From Cristatella mucedo (Eukaryota; Bryozoa; Phylactolaemata; Cristatellidae): DNA of 19,000 nt. Shown here piece by piece: positions 1 to 11,800 of this stretch (within the stretch, counting starts at the first letter, position 1; the number at the start of each line of letters is the position of its first letter). The translations under genes were made by a program, and so were the position numbers. The notes beneath the pieces were generated by a model, which saw only the letters and a program-made list of their open reading frames with translations, was not told where the DNA came from and did no database searches. The stretch is taken from the NCBI GenBank assembly GCA_009760855.2, contig WPIO01000030.1, forward strand, positions 961,001 to 980,000. The letters run 5' to 3'.

Positions 1-352
1 GATGTGGTATCTTTATCTAAACAAGCCCAAATTTTAGCAATGTTATGAAGCTAAAAATAGGCGGATTTGACTGTGGAGCTGATATCGTCGTCTAACGAGA
101 GGTCGCTTTGGAATGACACCTAGATTTCGACCTGATTCAACTGGAGATATGCTGGCAGAGCCAATTTTGAGCGTCAGGCTTTCCAATTTGTGAATCACAC
201 TGGGTTTGCCAATAACTAGTAAGTTATTTTTATCATCGTTTAGTTTTAGAAAATTTGCTGCCATCCATGTGCGGATGTCATCAATACATGCAGCAAGTGA
301 GTTGAGAGAATTTGAGGTGCTCGAAGGCTGGGAGAGATCAAAGCAAAGGTAC
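1..352 (-). pseudogene. L2/CR1-like LINE reverse transcriptase fragment
   Basis: Directly after the Tigger remnant and in frame with it, the minus strand reads LYLCFDLSQPSS, then CIDDIRTWMAANFLKLNDDK, LLVIGKPS and NLGVI. This is the segment following the catalytic YADD box of L2/CR1-type reverse transcriptases. After a one-base-type shift near 110 it continues in another frame as SDLSLDDDISSTVKSAYF, one in-frame stop, then LHNIAKIW, and runs off the window edge. The YADD motif itself and everything upstream are missing at the junction with Tigger. This is a dead 5'-truncated copy. Confidence 0.8.
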
Positions 353-730
353 AACTTCTTCCACACAGAGATCAAGATCCTCTTTGTAGCACCCTGCCAG
401 GCCATAGCGATTCTTCTGTGGCATCTCATGATATTATGGTGGTCCTTCCAGAACCCTCGAAAGGTGAGGTTTGTGCTCTCTGCCACATCAAAGCAGGGGC
501 AGAACAGGTGCTTGGTGAAGTCCTTGAAATTAGAAATCACCTGCCGGTCCAATGGCTGCAAGGAAGGGGTTGTGTTGGGAAGAAGGTAGAAAACCTTTAT
601 AAACTTGAACTCTTCAAAGATATCACCTTCAAGGTAAGGCAGGTGCATTGTCCAGGAAAAGAAGGGCTTGCAGGGGTAGGTTATTTTCGTCGAGATATTT
701 CTTCACGTTAGGATCAAACACAAAACTTAC
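346..730 (-). pseudogene. Decayed pogo/Tigger-like DDE transposase fragment
   Basis: Reading the minus strand, a first segment contains DPNVKKYLDENNLPLQ followed by LLFLDNAPA, the catalytic-Asp neighbourhood typical of Tigger/pogo (CENP-B/jerky-like) transposases. A frameshift near 640 moves the reading to the next frame. That frame continues EEFKFIKVFYLLPNTTPSLQ, then a PLDRQVISNFK-like segment and FWKDHHNIMRC, up to SVWKK. The order and spacing follow the C-terminal half of the DDE_1 domain. The element is broken by the frameshift, lacks its N-terminal half and ends abruptly where a LINE sequence starts in the same frame, so it is not functional. Confidence 0.75.
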
Positions 731-1439
731 CGATGCCTGTGCATGGGTATCTGCACGGCATCCTGGCATCCACAAACCCAGGCAGAGTTAATCCTTATGG
801 CTTTAGAGGCAATGCTATAAATGCCTGTCTTCGGCAGCCATGCAACGAAGTATAGCACAAAAATCGTGCATTAAAAACGGATTTTTTTTGGCACTGCTTG
901 GGTGAGTGTGATAAAGGAGGGGTGTGGGTAATGATACAGGTCAGCCGAGTACAAAGTCGGGTTGGGGGAGAGTGGACCAGAAGTAGAAGACATCTTACGA
1001 AGTGACTAGGGAAGATGTCTTCTGACTGACTGACAATCTTGTAAGATGTCTTGATCATGACGATCATGACGGGAAGATGAAGTGCCTGCAGAAGCTTCAA
1101 CGGTAGGATCGGTCACAGCAGCGGGCAAAGGGGCAGAAAAGAGCGACCAGAAAGCCACAGATTGTCACGAAAACCTGCGTTCTTCATCGGTGTTCTTAGC
1201 CAAGGCATTTAGGCTTGAACAGGTGCTGCAAGCAGACAGCTAACTCAGCAACACTTGGGCTCAGCAAGCAGCACCGTATTGCTGTGGCTACAGAACACGA
1301 TGGCAACAGCTCAGTCGCATACCAAGGTTCAAGAGATGCATCAGTCGCATACCAAGCAGAGCAGTACTCACGTCAATACCCTTGCTTTTGTCGGCTCCCA
1401 CATGCCGGTTTTTCTCAGCATAGTAGAGGTCCTCCTGAA
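731..1439. other. Unassigned sequence
   Basis: No gene or repeat family recognised. A 16-bp direct repeat (tcagtcgcataccaag) occurs at 1311 and 1341, 30 bp apart. Short open frames on both strands show no domain or codon signal. Confidence 0.5.
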
Positions 1440-1570
1440 GAAAATAATAAACTCCTTCGGAGTAAGCCCTGTCGACAATGATTCATAGAGCTCTATCGAC
1501 AATAACTCTTAAATTCTTAATATTTTTTATTTGAGATAGGATCTTGAAACCAATAGACGGGCACAAGATT
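1440..1570 (-). pseudogene. Possible LINE reverse transcriptase scrap
   Basis: The minus strand reads FKILSQIKNIKNLRVIVDRA and, after a stop, IVDRAYSEGVYYF. The pattern resembles the 'NLGVxxD...I...A...' block of L2/CR1 reverse transcriptases seen at the left end of this window. The match is short and interrupted, and could be chance. Confidence 0.3.
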
Positions 1571-1807
1571 TCACAGTTTGGAGCTGAAACTCTTTGCCAG
1601 TTGACACAGGCTATCCAGCCAGTGGCATAGATGTGCACTCGAAAACTCGCCGGCTGCCGGCCAGGTGAGGTCAGCATTGAAAGAGCAGCCAGCCACCGAA
1701 GGCTGCGGTACCACCCTCTAGGCACCGTTGATACCAGGTACTGTTGAGCAAGTTGTGAGAAGCACCTTCTGTCGTGTGCATGTCAGAAATGCCTTCATCA
1801 CACCTGA

Positions 1808-2158
1808 TCAAGTGCTAGTGTTTCTCGGCTTTTTCTGTGCAGGAATCACCTGAGTCATCCAAGACGGTTCGTGCAGCTGGTCGATCAAATGTGCCTTCTG
1901 CTTAGGCTTCGGGTCGTGAATCAAGTCTTGGCCCAGGAAGAGAGGTGTGTGCTCTTCACGACCCTGTTTAGCTAGATATGAAGGAGCCAAGCCCTGGTAG
2001 GTCGTATGGGTTAGCATAAGAACTTTACTCTGTATCCGTTGATCAACCGGGAGCCATAGCAGCTTTGCCCTAAAGGCTAGAGCACAACTCGACCGCCTGG
2101 CTAAAAGCCGAGTGAGCAAATAACTCACTATTACTTGAATCTTGCTTTTCGTGCACAC
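1808..2158 (-). pseudogene. LINE reverse transcriptase C-terminal fragment
   Basis: An open minus-strand frame contains LLARRSSCA, then AKLLWLPVDQRIQSKVLMLT and YQGLAPSYLA. This is the conserved 'LHWLPV..RI.FKIL.L....GLAPSYL' block near the C terminus of L2/CR1-type LINE reverse transcriptases. After about position 1965 the translation no longer resembles the family (a Lys/Pro/His-rich tail), so only about 60 codons are clearly LINE-derived. It lies upstream, in the element's own direction, of a more N-terminal block at 1-352, so the two are separate insertions or a rearranged copy. Confidence 0.75.
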
Positions 2159-2343
2159 TATTTCTAGGTCAAAACTGGTCCTTAGTCATTATCATTCAGT
2201 AACCGCGAATAATATCACGGCAGTCATAATCTGGTTAATGTAGCATGCCAATGTGTTTGCTATCGTTAGTTCACATGAGCAGACGTTTGCTTGGTGATCC
2301 AGTCGGACTGCTAGGCTTTTTTTTTAAAGTCCTCCGAAGCTAA

Positions 2344-2596
<253 letters not shown>

Positions 2597-2639
2597 CCTT
2601 TGGGGTTCATGCTTTTAAGTCTTTCGACATTTGTGCTGA

Positions 2640-2838
2640 ACTGAAGTCAAACTTTATTGAAAGGCAGAGCATTTCTGAGAGATTGCAGGCGGTACACTTA
2701 GGACATGAAGGCATATTTGCCGAAGCAAGAGTTAGTGCTACTAAAGACGGGACCCAAGGCTACACAAATGACCCGATCAAACGAAGATATACTATTAATT
2801 TGAGAAATTGCCTACTCTTGAGATCCGGGACATCATAA
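2640..2838 (+). pseudogene. Possible Ty3/Gypsy-like integrase zinc-binding fragment
   Basis: The plus strand reads SISERLQAVHLGHEGIFAEA followed by RVSATKDG. The 'LR..HxGHxGI...ARxxV' arrangement resembles the first half of the H2C2 zinc-binding domain of LTR-retrotransposon integrases. The Cys pair expected next is not visible, and the frame stops at 2836. No LTRs or primer-binding site were found. This is a weak, fragmentary assignment. Confidence 0.35.
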
Positions 2839-4440
2839 ATCCAAACCGGACATCGCCAACCATACCAGGCTAGAAAAGCTGCACTAGCCAGGCTCAGGAA
2901 CTCCTTAACCAGCCGGTAATGATAGCGCTAGCCTTCGGCAACGAATGTTGGGCCCAAAACACCACTTGTGCCAAGCAACCAACAAAGCTATGCTCAGACC
3001 AAAGATGCGGCTAAAACCAAAGTAGCCACGTCAATGCTAAGAGCGGCCACGTGCAACGCACCCAACTAGTCCGGTTCCACGGACAAAGCTTTCCCTACTA
3101 CTCCCAGTCTTGCCACTACCTTGAATGCAAGCCAAGCAACCCTACACAGGCCTGCTTTTATAAAGTAAAGTAAAAGTAAACGTAGGATGGTTCAACAGCT
3201 TCATTTCTGTATTGGCACAATGACTCGTACCTATCTCCTTCGGTGACTGCTGCCCGACCATTGACAGCCTAGTCCACAAGAACACTTGTCGAACAAATCA
3301 CCACATTTGCTCCCACGGCCGGATTACAGGCAACTTACCGTTGAGACTAGCTAAGGAACTCGCTAGCTCTAGCTTTAGGCCTGATTATCGCATTGCAGTT
3401 TTGGTTGCCTGGTGAGTAGTAGACAGTTGAACTCACAGTTCAATTCTAACGCAATGACGATATCGCTGCTCTTGCAGCCGCCTTAGGCAGCGTCCTCTGC
3501 AGGGCTGAAGCTGCTAGGGCTTCGGCTGCGCTTTACCGACGGTTTTTCAGCATGGCATTCACTCGGTGTTTGAGGCTTTGCCAAACTACCAGCAGCAGCT
3601 TACGTAGCGCTATGACAAGCAGATCTGACACGGGTAGAGTGAGCCACGTGCTAAATAGCAAGGTACACAGAGCATCATTGTCTGCTAAAGGCCACGTGTT
3701 ACTTTCCCACAGCAGCTTGGTGCTCCTGGCTGCCTCATTTGTAGCTTTCGACAGGGCACTACCATAATTGCTAAATATTTGCATAAGGACTAAGGCCAGG
3801 AAGCCTGGCTGCCACGAGCCAACTAGCCGAGGGCCTGGAAACCTGGGCAGCAGACCTCGGCAATGAGTGGCTGTATCTGATGAAGGCAGCATAGGAGGTG
3901 GGTATACTTTCTGGGCAGAAAAGAATTGAAAATGGCTCAAATTTGCCGGTTAGAAGAATTGCGCCGGTCAGAAGCACAATAAAACCTACAGCTTGAAAGG
4001 CATGGAATTAGATCAGGAGTATTCTGCACTAATCAAGCATTTCTTCCTTCCCGAATGTAACATACTGTGCACTGCATGATTAAAGTCTATGCAATGCACT
4101 GACATTAAGTCGATGCACCTCAGTATGCTGCAACTGAAAGAAACAGTATCTCCGCCTCCTCTCCCCTCCCCTTGTCATTCTGCCCCTAATACATCGATAG
4201 CAAACTCTTGTAGAAGTGGTTGTGGTAGGTAACCACATCGAGAATACTATGTCTCACTTAACACAGTACGGCTGCTTATCCGGACACAAGTGGAAACGAA
4301 TCGTAAGACAGAATTTTAAATAAGTCCTTGCATTCTAAACTAGGCTAACGTCGTTATTCCCTCCTAATGTTCCTGCTTGACCAGCACTTATCACCATGCA
4401 GCCAACTGAGCACCTATGCTGTCCTGATGACTAGAGACTG
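2839..4440. other. Unassigned intergenic or 3'-flanking sequence
   Basis: No recognisable gene, RNA or repeat family. The longest open frame (minus, 3940-3533, 135 codons, ending KHRVNAMLKNRR) has no domain I recognise. An acceptor-like tract (cttttctgcccag) lies inside it, so a distal exon of the minus-strand gene cannot be ruled out, but nothing positively supports one. Confidence 0.4.
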
Positions 4441-5084
4441 ATGTCCTAAGGTGGGTCACTTTTATCATCTACTTGAGGCGACCTCACGGATATGCTCAAG
4501 CCCTGCATTTGGGTCCCATGTCTTCTTCCAACAATCAACTCCGCCGCCAATACCTACACCACTGATGGAATGCAGCATCGAGATTTCCCAAACTCCAATG
4601 GTATATTCCACAGATCTAATTAGATGTTATATCCCGGCATCACGGTGGAAAAGTGTGGCTATTAAAGTGGGGGGTATGGTAAGAGTCCCCATTGGCAAGC
4701 AGCGCTCTCCCATAGGAAACCAGCTGCAGCTAGAAGCCTAATCTCAGGCAATATGCTCGGTACAGACACGATATAGGTCTGCTCCAAGATAATGTGCCCA
4801 GCTTGCCACTGGGTCCTTACCAAACGGTACGATACTAGAATTTCCAGACCCCGAGAGCCAGCTTCGGCTTATTAACATTCCTGTATGCCATCGGTTTCCC
4901 TGGATTGGAACTTTTAGAGGAAAGCCGAGATCTCGAGATGAGTAGCATGAGTCACATGTACATAGATAGACACCACCTACTGACAAGGCAAAGAGGACTC
5001 TTTCCTCCTGCTGCCAGAGCAGCCTGGCGAAGGCTGACATACCACAACACCGTACAGCGCACGGAAGTGCAGGATTCCTTGCTG
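4441..5084. other. Unassigned sequence
   Basis: Short open frames only, on both strands, with no motif or repeat recognised. It ends at the tail of the SINE at 5085. Confidence 0.4.
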
Positions 5085-5257
5085 TAATAAATCTTAGCTG
5101 ATTAAACAGCCTCTTTTGTAAAGCGACAGAAGAGCCTTTACTGCTATCACCACCTCTTGCAGTGGCTATAAAGAATCGCCCACTGCATGAGTCGAACCTA
5201 CGACCTCGGGATCGAGGTCGTGAAAGCAACCGCCTTACCTAGTGTGCCATCACGGCT
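5085..5257 (-). repeat. tRNA-derived SINE, family 1, copy 1
   Basis: On the minus strand the element begins gccgtgatggcacactaggt, with an A-box-like tggcacactaggtaaggcgg, and about 40 bases later a B-box-like ggttcgactca. An unrelated body follows (gtggtgatagcag, ctcttctgtcgct). The 3' end carries ggctgtttaatcagc, able to form a small hairpin, followed by an A/T-rich end. Copies with the same order and spacing are at 12905-13066 and 16883-17047, all in the same orientation. It is not a functional tRNA: the acceptor and anticodon arms do not pair properly. Confidence 0.85.
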
Positions 5258-5478
5258 CACCAACTGTACTACTGCAGCACTGCATTGACGTGAAAATGAA
5301 ATGCAGCCGTGCCCGCAAAACCGGGCAGCTGGACGGGCTACCGGCAGACCCCACCGAGCCGCGGGCAAGAACTGCTGAGCTGGCGCTCGAGAAGCACAGC
5401 TGCAGAGCGAGCAACACTTGGACTAATCGAGCAAAGCTCGGCTTCGACCGAGTGGTGCAACGAGAATCTCCCAGAAGC

Positions 5479-5505
5479 TCACCAAATGCACATTTGCAGC
5501 GATAG
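5479..5505 (-). CDS. Candidate terminal coding exon of the zinc-finger gene
   Basis: A long pyrimidine-rich acceptor (gctctttctggatgcttttcctgttag) ends at 5506, only 151 bp after the exon G donor. In the required phase 0 it reads LSLQMCIW and then a TGA stop. The intron size matches the gene's other short introns, and the acceptor is the best nearby. Such a short final coding exon is unremarkable. Against it: I see no AATAAA on the minus strand in the next 2 kb, and a more distant exon would be equally legal. Confidence 0.4.
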   Translation of the reverse strand, partial: LSLQMCIW

Positions 5506-5656
5506 CTAACAGGAAAAGCATCCAGAAAGAGCAGGCCGTCAGAGGATAAAGAGGATAAGCGCGGCCACTGATTCGCCGCTGCGGTGAGCAGCAACTAGCA
5601 GGCCGGCAGACCGGTCGCGTATAAGCAAGCAACCAAGTGGCAGCGGTCTGTCTTAC

Positions 5657-5877
5657 TTGAAAAGTTTGCTCGATGAGCTTATATGCATCTTTACAACCGG
5701 CCAGCAGAAACGAATGGTGCCTTTCCATATGCTTCTTTGTATCACCACGCCAGTACGAGGAGTATGCGCAGAACGAGCACCGGAATGGCCTTCGAGTGCT
5801 GTGCGTGCGCATGTGAGCGTCCAGGCGCGACTTGAACGTCGTGGAGTAGGAGCATGACGGACATCGGTAACAACTGT
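5657..5877 (-). CDS. Zinc-finger gene, exon G (tandem pair of C2H2 fingers)
   Basis: The acceptor is ttccaccgtttcgtag|AC. Two bases complete an Asn codon. SCYRCPSC opens a finger with His-x3-His (HMRTH). A seven-residue linker (STRRPFR) leads to a second finger, CSFC with 12 residues including SSYWRGDT and His-x3-His followed by another His (HMERHH). A short tail (SFLLAGCKDAYKLIEQTFQ) follows. The donor is TTTCAA|gtaaga, an excellent match, phase 0. Without splicing, the frame continues to a stop near 5423 through sequence that looks non-coding. Confidence 0.85.
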
Positions 5878-8800
5878 CTACGAAACGGTGGAACGAGAGC
5901 GCTGCCGCAGATGAGAGTGCGCACTCGTCCGGCAAGCGGCCACGGCCCGGCCCGCAGGCGGCTCGGCACGGCCGGAAAGGCACAGCGTCGTAGGAGGCAG
6001 AGTGGCAGCAGGCGGAACCGCTGACGCCTGGCGAGCATTTACACACATACTAGAACCGCTGAGTCGCTTTCGTGTGCCCTTCTTCTCCGAGGGTGCAGCA
6101 TCTGATAGCGCAGCGTTAGCAGCCCAGGCCGTGGCCTCATCCAGTGGCGAGTCGACGGGCTCCGATGCAAAGCTGCCGCCGACTTTCCTTCGCTTCGATG
6201 CCGTGAGAGGCGGCTCGAAACACGGCGACCGAGCGCCGACCGGGCGGGCAGCCTCGACTGCCTCGGCACTGCCGTCGTTCACCATCCCAGAGTGCGGCCT
6301 CACTGCAGCGGCTGGAGCTTGGCCGTCGTCGTGGGACACGTGAGCCGGCCGGTCTCTGCTTACGCTGCCGCCGCCAGCGAGCTTGGCAGCTCGATTCTCA
6401 ATACGGTGCACGCGCCGCACGTGCACGTTGAGATCGCCGATGTACTTGTAGTTCTTGGGGCACAGGGGGCAGTAAAAGCGGCTCCCAATGCTGTGAACCT
6501 ACCGACGTGAGAGCGCGGCAGAAGCAGAGGTGGCGGCGCTCGGGATTCTCTCTCTCTCTCTCCTCGCAAGTCAAGCCACTGCCGAGCGCCGACGATGCTC
6601 AACAGCCGACATCGGGCAACAAAGGGGGGAGGGAGCGAGGGAGGGAGGGGGTGGGTGTGTGCGGGGCTCCTCACACATCAAGCACACGATACCTTCTCAT
6701 GGCGCTTGAAGTCGCTCGGCCACTTGGCAAGGTATGTGCACTGACTGCACCGCAGCTCAGCGGAGGGCCCTTCTGCGCCCGGAGATGCTGCCTCGCCATC
6801 AAGCAAGTGGAAGGACGAACTGTACGAGACGGCAGCAGGCTGCTGCGAGTGGCCCCTGTCGCCGACATCCCCGTCGGCAGTGAAAGCAATGCCGGCAGCC
6901 GGCTGCCGCGATCGCTTGGGGCTGCTCTCGAGCGGCTCCTGGGCGGCGGCGCCTGCTTCGCCGACCTGCTGTAGCTGCACATGCTTTCGCTTTGCCGCTC
7001 CAGCTCCGCCGTCCGCTCGCTGCCCGGGTCCTCCTGCAACGTTGGTCCACGTTGGCCCAGCTAGCCACAGCCAGAACGAGCTCGCTCGCGAGCCGTGCAG
7101 CAGACACGGAGAGAGCAGCAGGCTGGCCTCGCAGCGCTTCGAGGTGGGACATCGGCATGCCAGGTGCAGGTCGTCGACCAGGGTGCAAGCGCAGCGCGGA
7201 GCCAAACTGCGCTCCTCTGGGCCGATACAACTGTGCCGAGCTCGGCGCAAGTGTGCCATGCGTGCAGGCACCTCGACTCGAGTCGGCGCCGCCTCTCAAA
7301 GGAACGCCACCGGTCGACGTGCGACCGTGAGCTTCGGCCATGTGAGCCTTCATGTCGCGTATGGAGTCGGTCTCGTGCCCGCAAGTGCCGCACGCTATGA
7401 GAATGGCAGAACCGGGATTGCTGCCACCACTTCCGGCGTTGCTGCTGCCGCTTCCAACATTATTGGAAGCTGGAATTGGCATCGTCCCTGTATCTCTCCT
7501 GGTGCCAACGCTGTTGGTGTCTGCTAAGCAAAGGAAAGACCACGATCTGAACTCGGTCCGTAGCCGGTCCACCACACTATGCCAGCACCATGAGCATGCA
7601 TTCTCTCACTCAAAAGGAAACAAAACAATGTCGTGTACCTATGCGCATGCACCAGTGCAAGTATGCCAACTGTCCTGCTCGTGAACACACGCTTCCTTGC
7701 AAGATCCTGCATCGGGCAGGCGAACAAACTATGCAGCATGCATGCAGAGAGATTTTCACGTGCCCAGATAGAATAGATATATGTGAATAGAATGAATGCC
7801 TCGAGAGAATCGAGCACACGCCCAACTAGACGATGGCTTACCACAGCTGTCCAGAGTAGCGATGCCGCTAGCACCACCGCGATTGCGCAGCTGAGCAGTG
7901 GAGAGCTTCCGGGTATGCTGGGAGGAGCGACGGTGCTTGCCGGTGCTCGGCCTCTGCACGGCAGCGAGCATGCCAGTCGATGAGACCGAGCCCAGCTCGC
8001 ACTCGGGAGGCAGACCGAGACGGTGGTTTGCTACGTGAAGTTCAAAATTTGCCATCTCCGACGAAACATAATCGCACTCTGGACACTTCAGCAGCTCCTA
8101 CAGTCACACAAAAAGTCATTTGCATTACCTGCAAGGGGGGGGGGTAAATGCCTCTGTACGATTGAATAAGCAAATCAAGGCCACACACAAACAATGACAC
8201 CTTCATGCTTTCAGGAAACAAAAAATTCAGAAGCCCCCACCATAAACCTGAATATAACTAGCATGCTGTTTGTCGCACCGAGGCCCAAACATATGAAGCT
8301 GGCATTCGCCATCACACATAAAAATGTTTCAACCGTACATAAGCTTTAGGCATTATTATGCTGAAATGCATTGTGACAATGACTGAGTATCATTGGAACA
8401 CCTACACTCTAATCGCACCTTGGCTTAGGATACATGTAATACTTATTCCTATCTTTTACTTAGCATGTTATACTGCTTTTATAAGTTAGTAAGGAGCAGC
8501 AGTTGGGAGAAGCCGGAGTGAGGTGAGTGTACTTCCCCTGAAACCAAACGTGGCATAGATGAAAAGGTAATCTAATCATTCACTACTCTTTGCTGTGGGA
8601 TGCATATTCACAGGTCACTTAATATAGCTTAAAATTGTATATCAAACTACCACTTCTGAGACATAGCACCAAGTACTGGTGGGCTAGTGAGATTCATCAC
8701 TGTGAAGTTAAAACAAAACGCAATGGCCGAATCGGCTTAGAAGAAACGTCTGACCACTCCTATCCCAATGGCAAGTGGGCTATAGCCTTTAGAAGTAAGG

Positions 8801-11800
8801 ATGCTGGCCATAGCTAGAAAAGCTAGACCGGTAGCCTTTAAGGTAGAAAACCAACTAAGGCACAGCAACTACGCGAATTCATCCAACAGGCCATCTCAAA
8901 TAATGCCCGGCTGAGATCTAACAGTGCCAATTCAATACAGCATTCAAGTCTTGGAGAAGAACCGCGACTTTTTTGTGCACAAATACTGCAAGAACATTAA
9001 CTAGATCTATTACATAGCCTAACATCAACATCTTGGTACTTCAAAAATAAGACACACCAGACAACATAATAAAAGCATTGTCATAACGATACAACTTGTT
9101 TCTTAACAGAAAGTCTCTCGACACTTTAAGAACTCGTCAACCCCTTTGGACTTGGTCCGGAAGCAGAGTGTCGTCTTTTACTCTCGACTTATTGAATCAC
9201 TTGCTGAAAACTCGATCAGACTCATCGTGGTCACAAGCTTCACGGTGTCACTGATATAGTGAACTACAAAGACCGATTATTAGTGCTTACACGACCTAGT
9301 TTTGATTGGCTTCCATGATGGTGACGGCTTAATTCTCAACCTAACCGGCTTGGTTGAGGTTTGCTTCCAACCAAGTGAAGAAACCTCGTGCATCCACTCC
9401 TTGAATCCCTGCTGTAGAGTAATGCGAGCATTTTGATCACTAGCCCGGTCTGTTTAACTCTTATACCGACCTTACATCACTGGCTTGTAGTGGCTCAACC
9501 ATCTGCCCAAGTAAGAAGCATTAATCCTGGAGGCATCAATTGTGAGGGCCCCCCCCCCCGTAGGCCTGATTCAGGGCTTCAGGCATCCTTTTTAGGCCAT
9601 CGGCCAACCAAGAGCTCATAAAAAGTTGCAACCGACCCTTACTATGTAAATGCTGTCCCCAGGAGAAATGCTGAAAACCTCAAAATTATCTGCTGAGGTT
9701 TTACTAGCTTTATCTAGGACCCAGTGGTGCAGTGACTTTCGACTTCCCATCCCTATTTTCATAAAGTGCATCTTTTGAAATATGTATTATGTACCACAGT
9801 GGACCTAAAATTTAAAGAAACCAACTGCATGCAAAATATTTTAACAAAATAAATATGATCAGTAATAAGGAGTTACACCAGTTTTAAGATGAAAACGTCA
9901 CCTCCTCATTTTTGGCTGTTGGTGATCCATTGTCAGTTACAATAAATCTTTTCAAAGGCATCACCCAGCTTAAATCCTTTATGCTAGCAGTCATTTTATG
10001 TGTGGTGTGTGTGTACCCGAAGAGAACAGAACAGACTAAGATGGCTTAGACTAATGGCTTAGACTAAATCAACTATATGAGATGCCTCGATTGTATGAAT
10101 TTACATCCTCCTAAAATCAAGTAAGACCACATACAAGCCAGTTTACACAATAAATCCCTCAGATTAAGTCACATCAGCACAGGTCAAGAACATGAGATAC
10201 CATTTGTTATTGCACTTGAGCTCAAAGTCAAAGTCGTGGGTTTCAGTCCTGCAACTTTCATAACTAATCTTCCTTAATTGGTTTATTTGAAACACAGCCC
10301 TGGCATGCTATGCTATGCTAAGCCATGACTCCACTGGATATAACACTATGATTGTAGGCTTAGACCTCAGATACCCAGGGGCAAATCCAGGCTCTCCACG
10401 AGAGGAGTGATTTAAAACGTAGGCTTAAATCAAGCTAATTCAGAAAAACAACACCCGGCAGCCTGAACTGGTTAATATAGTCGGTAGAGGTCGAGTGACA
10501 TCAAGCATTTTAACCACATTTAAATGTTACGCTACACACAAAGGCACCTGCTAGCAAGCTCACACAATATATACCTGTTGGTGAAAAGAAAAAGCCTGTA
10601 GCCACCATTATGAGACCTTCCTCGGGTAAGGGATCACAAGACGTTAGGGGCAGAGAACTTCAAAAGGCAAGAGAATTAATTCCATATGGATCAGCAGCAG
10701 GACTTGAACATATTTAAAAAGAAATTAAAAGCACCCCTATTTATGACAGCATTTAGTGGGCTCCTGTGATTAGCCTTTTATGTGCTTATAAGTGATGATA
10801 CTGTTGCTTGCTGCCACTAACTACACTTGCATGCTGACCCTGTGCATGTCACCCCTAACCATGTTATTCATGTTGTTTATCGAACCTGTTACCAGTCATC
10901 ATTCGATCATGTTCCCTTTGCCAAAAATGTAAAGCACCTAGATAGAGATTCAGTTCTCTGACGGCTCTTTATCAAGTGTATTATTACTATTATTTTTATT
11001 ATTATTTATTATTGTTATTATTATTATTTATTATTTTATTATTATTATTTTTATTTTTATTATTGGCAGCTAGGAAGGCTCTCAAACTGAAAAGTACCTT
11101 AGACATATATTAGGACGAACCAACTGAAAGTACAGTGGCAAGATTCTTGCAGAGTTATTCCAGATGGACAGTCTCAAAAAGCAGGTAAGACCTTGCTATG
11201 AAGTCAATCCAAACTTGCAGTCTCGTAGCCTTGGTGGAACGTGATCATCCAACTGTTTGTAAGACGTTTTGTTACCAAGCGCACTGGAACGTCTATAGTA
11301 ACGACACGAGGAACAGGGGCAATGGTTCCACAGAGAGGCCAGGCTTCTTAGAAATATAGCAGCACTTCATACGATTCGGGTGGGGGGGAGTCCTTCAGCA
11401 GACAATTCCTTATTGACCACTGCAAGTGGGAGTGAGAGCTGATAAGGTTTTTCTCCAACTAGAGAAAGGGGGCTGTTGACTCAGCTGACCTTTATTTTAC
11501 TGATTAGCAACTCAGTTGAGCGGCATTCTCTGCAAGTGATGAATGCATCATGAAGATTTAACTTGAAAAAGCGAGGCAAAAAAGAGAAAGGCAGACATCG
11601 TACACGTCTATTTTCCAAACAAAAAATGGCTAAATACCGACAGCCGTGTCTAGGTATGTCAATGCAAACAAAATAGGTCGGCATCGAACAAAACTGAAAG
11701 GGCACCCAGGCCTACATGAATATTACCCCGAGAATTTTCCTTTTGCAGCTGGCTACGATTCTGCATTAGATATACCAGATTGGTCTCTACTTGCCCGAAA

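Noticed and set aside
5085-5257. Candidate tRNA gene (A and B boxes present); likewise at 16883-17047 and 17503-17636
   Set aside because: The cloverleaf cannot be formed with proper acceptor and anticodon arms, the same sequence recurs with a shared non-tRNA body, and tails are repetitive. They are SINEs.
7214-7224. Isolated start codons on the plus strand through 6000-7700 with open frames over 100 codons
   Set aside because: These are antisense shadows of the GC-rich zinc-finger exons.
6671-7575. Single long open frame (minus 7575-6799) as one continuous exon
   Set aside because: It does not reach the next zinc finger in frame. Splicing 7272 to 7033 gives matching phase and restores the finger frame.
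10215-10260. B-box-like gtgggtttcagtcc as another SINE
   Set aside because: No convincing A box upstream and no similarity to the two SINE families here.
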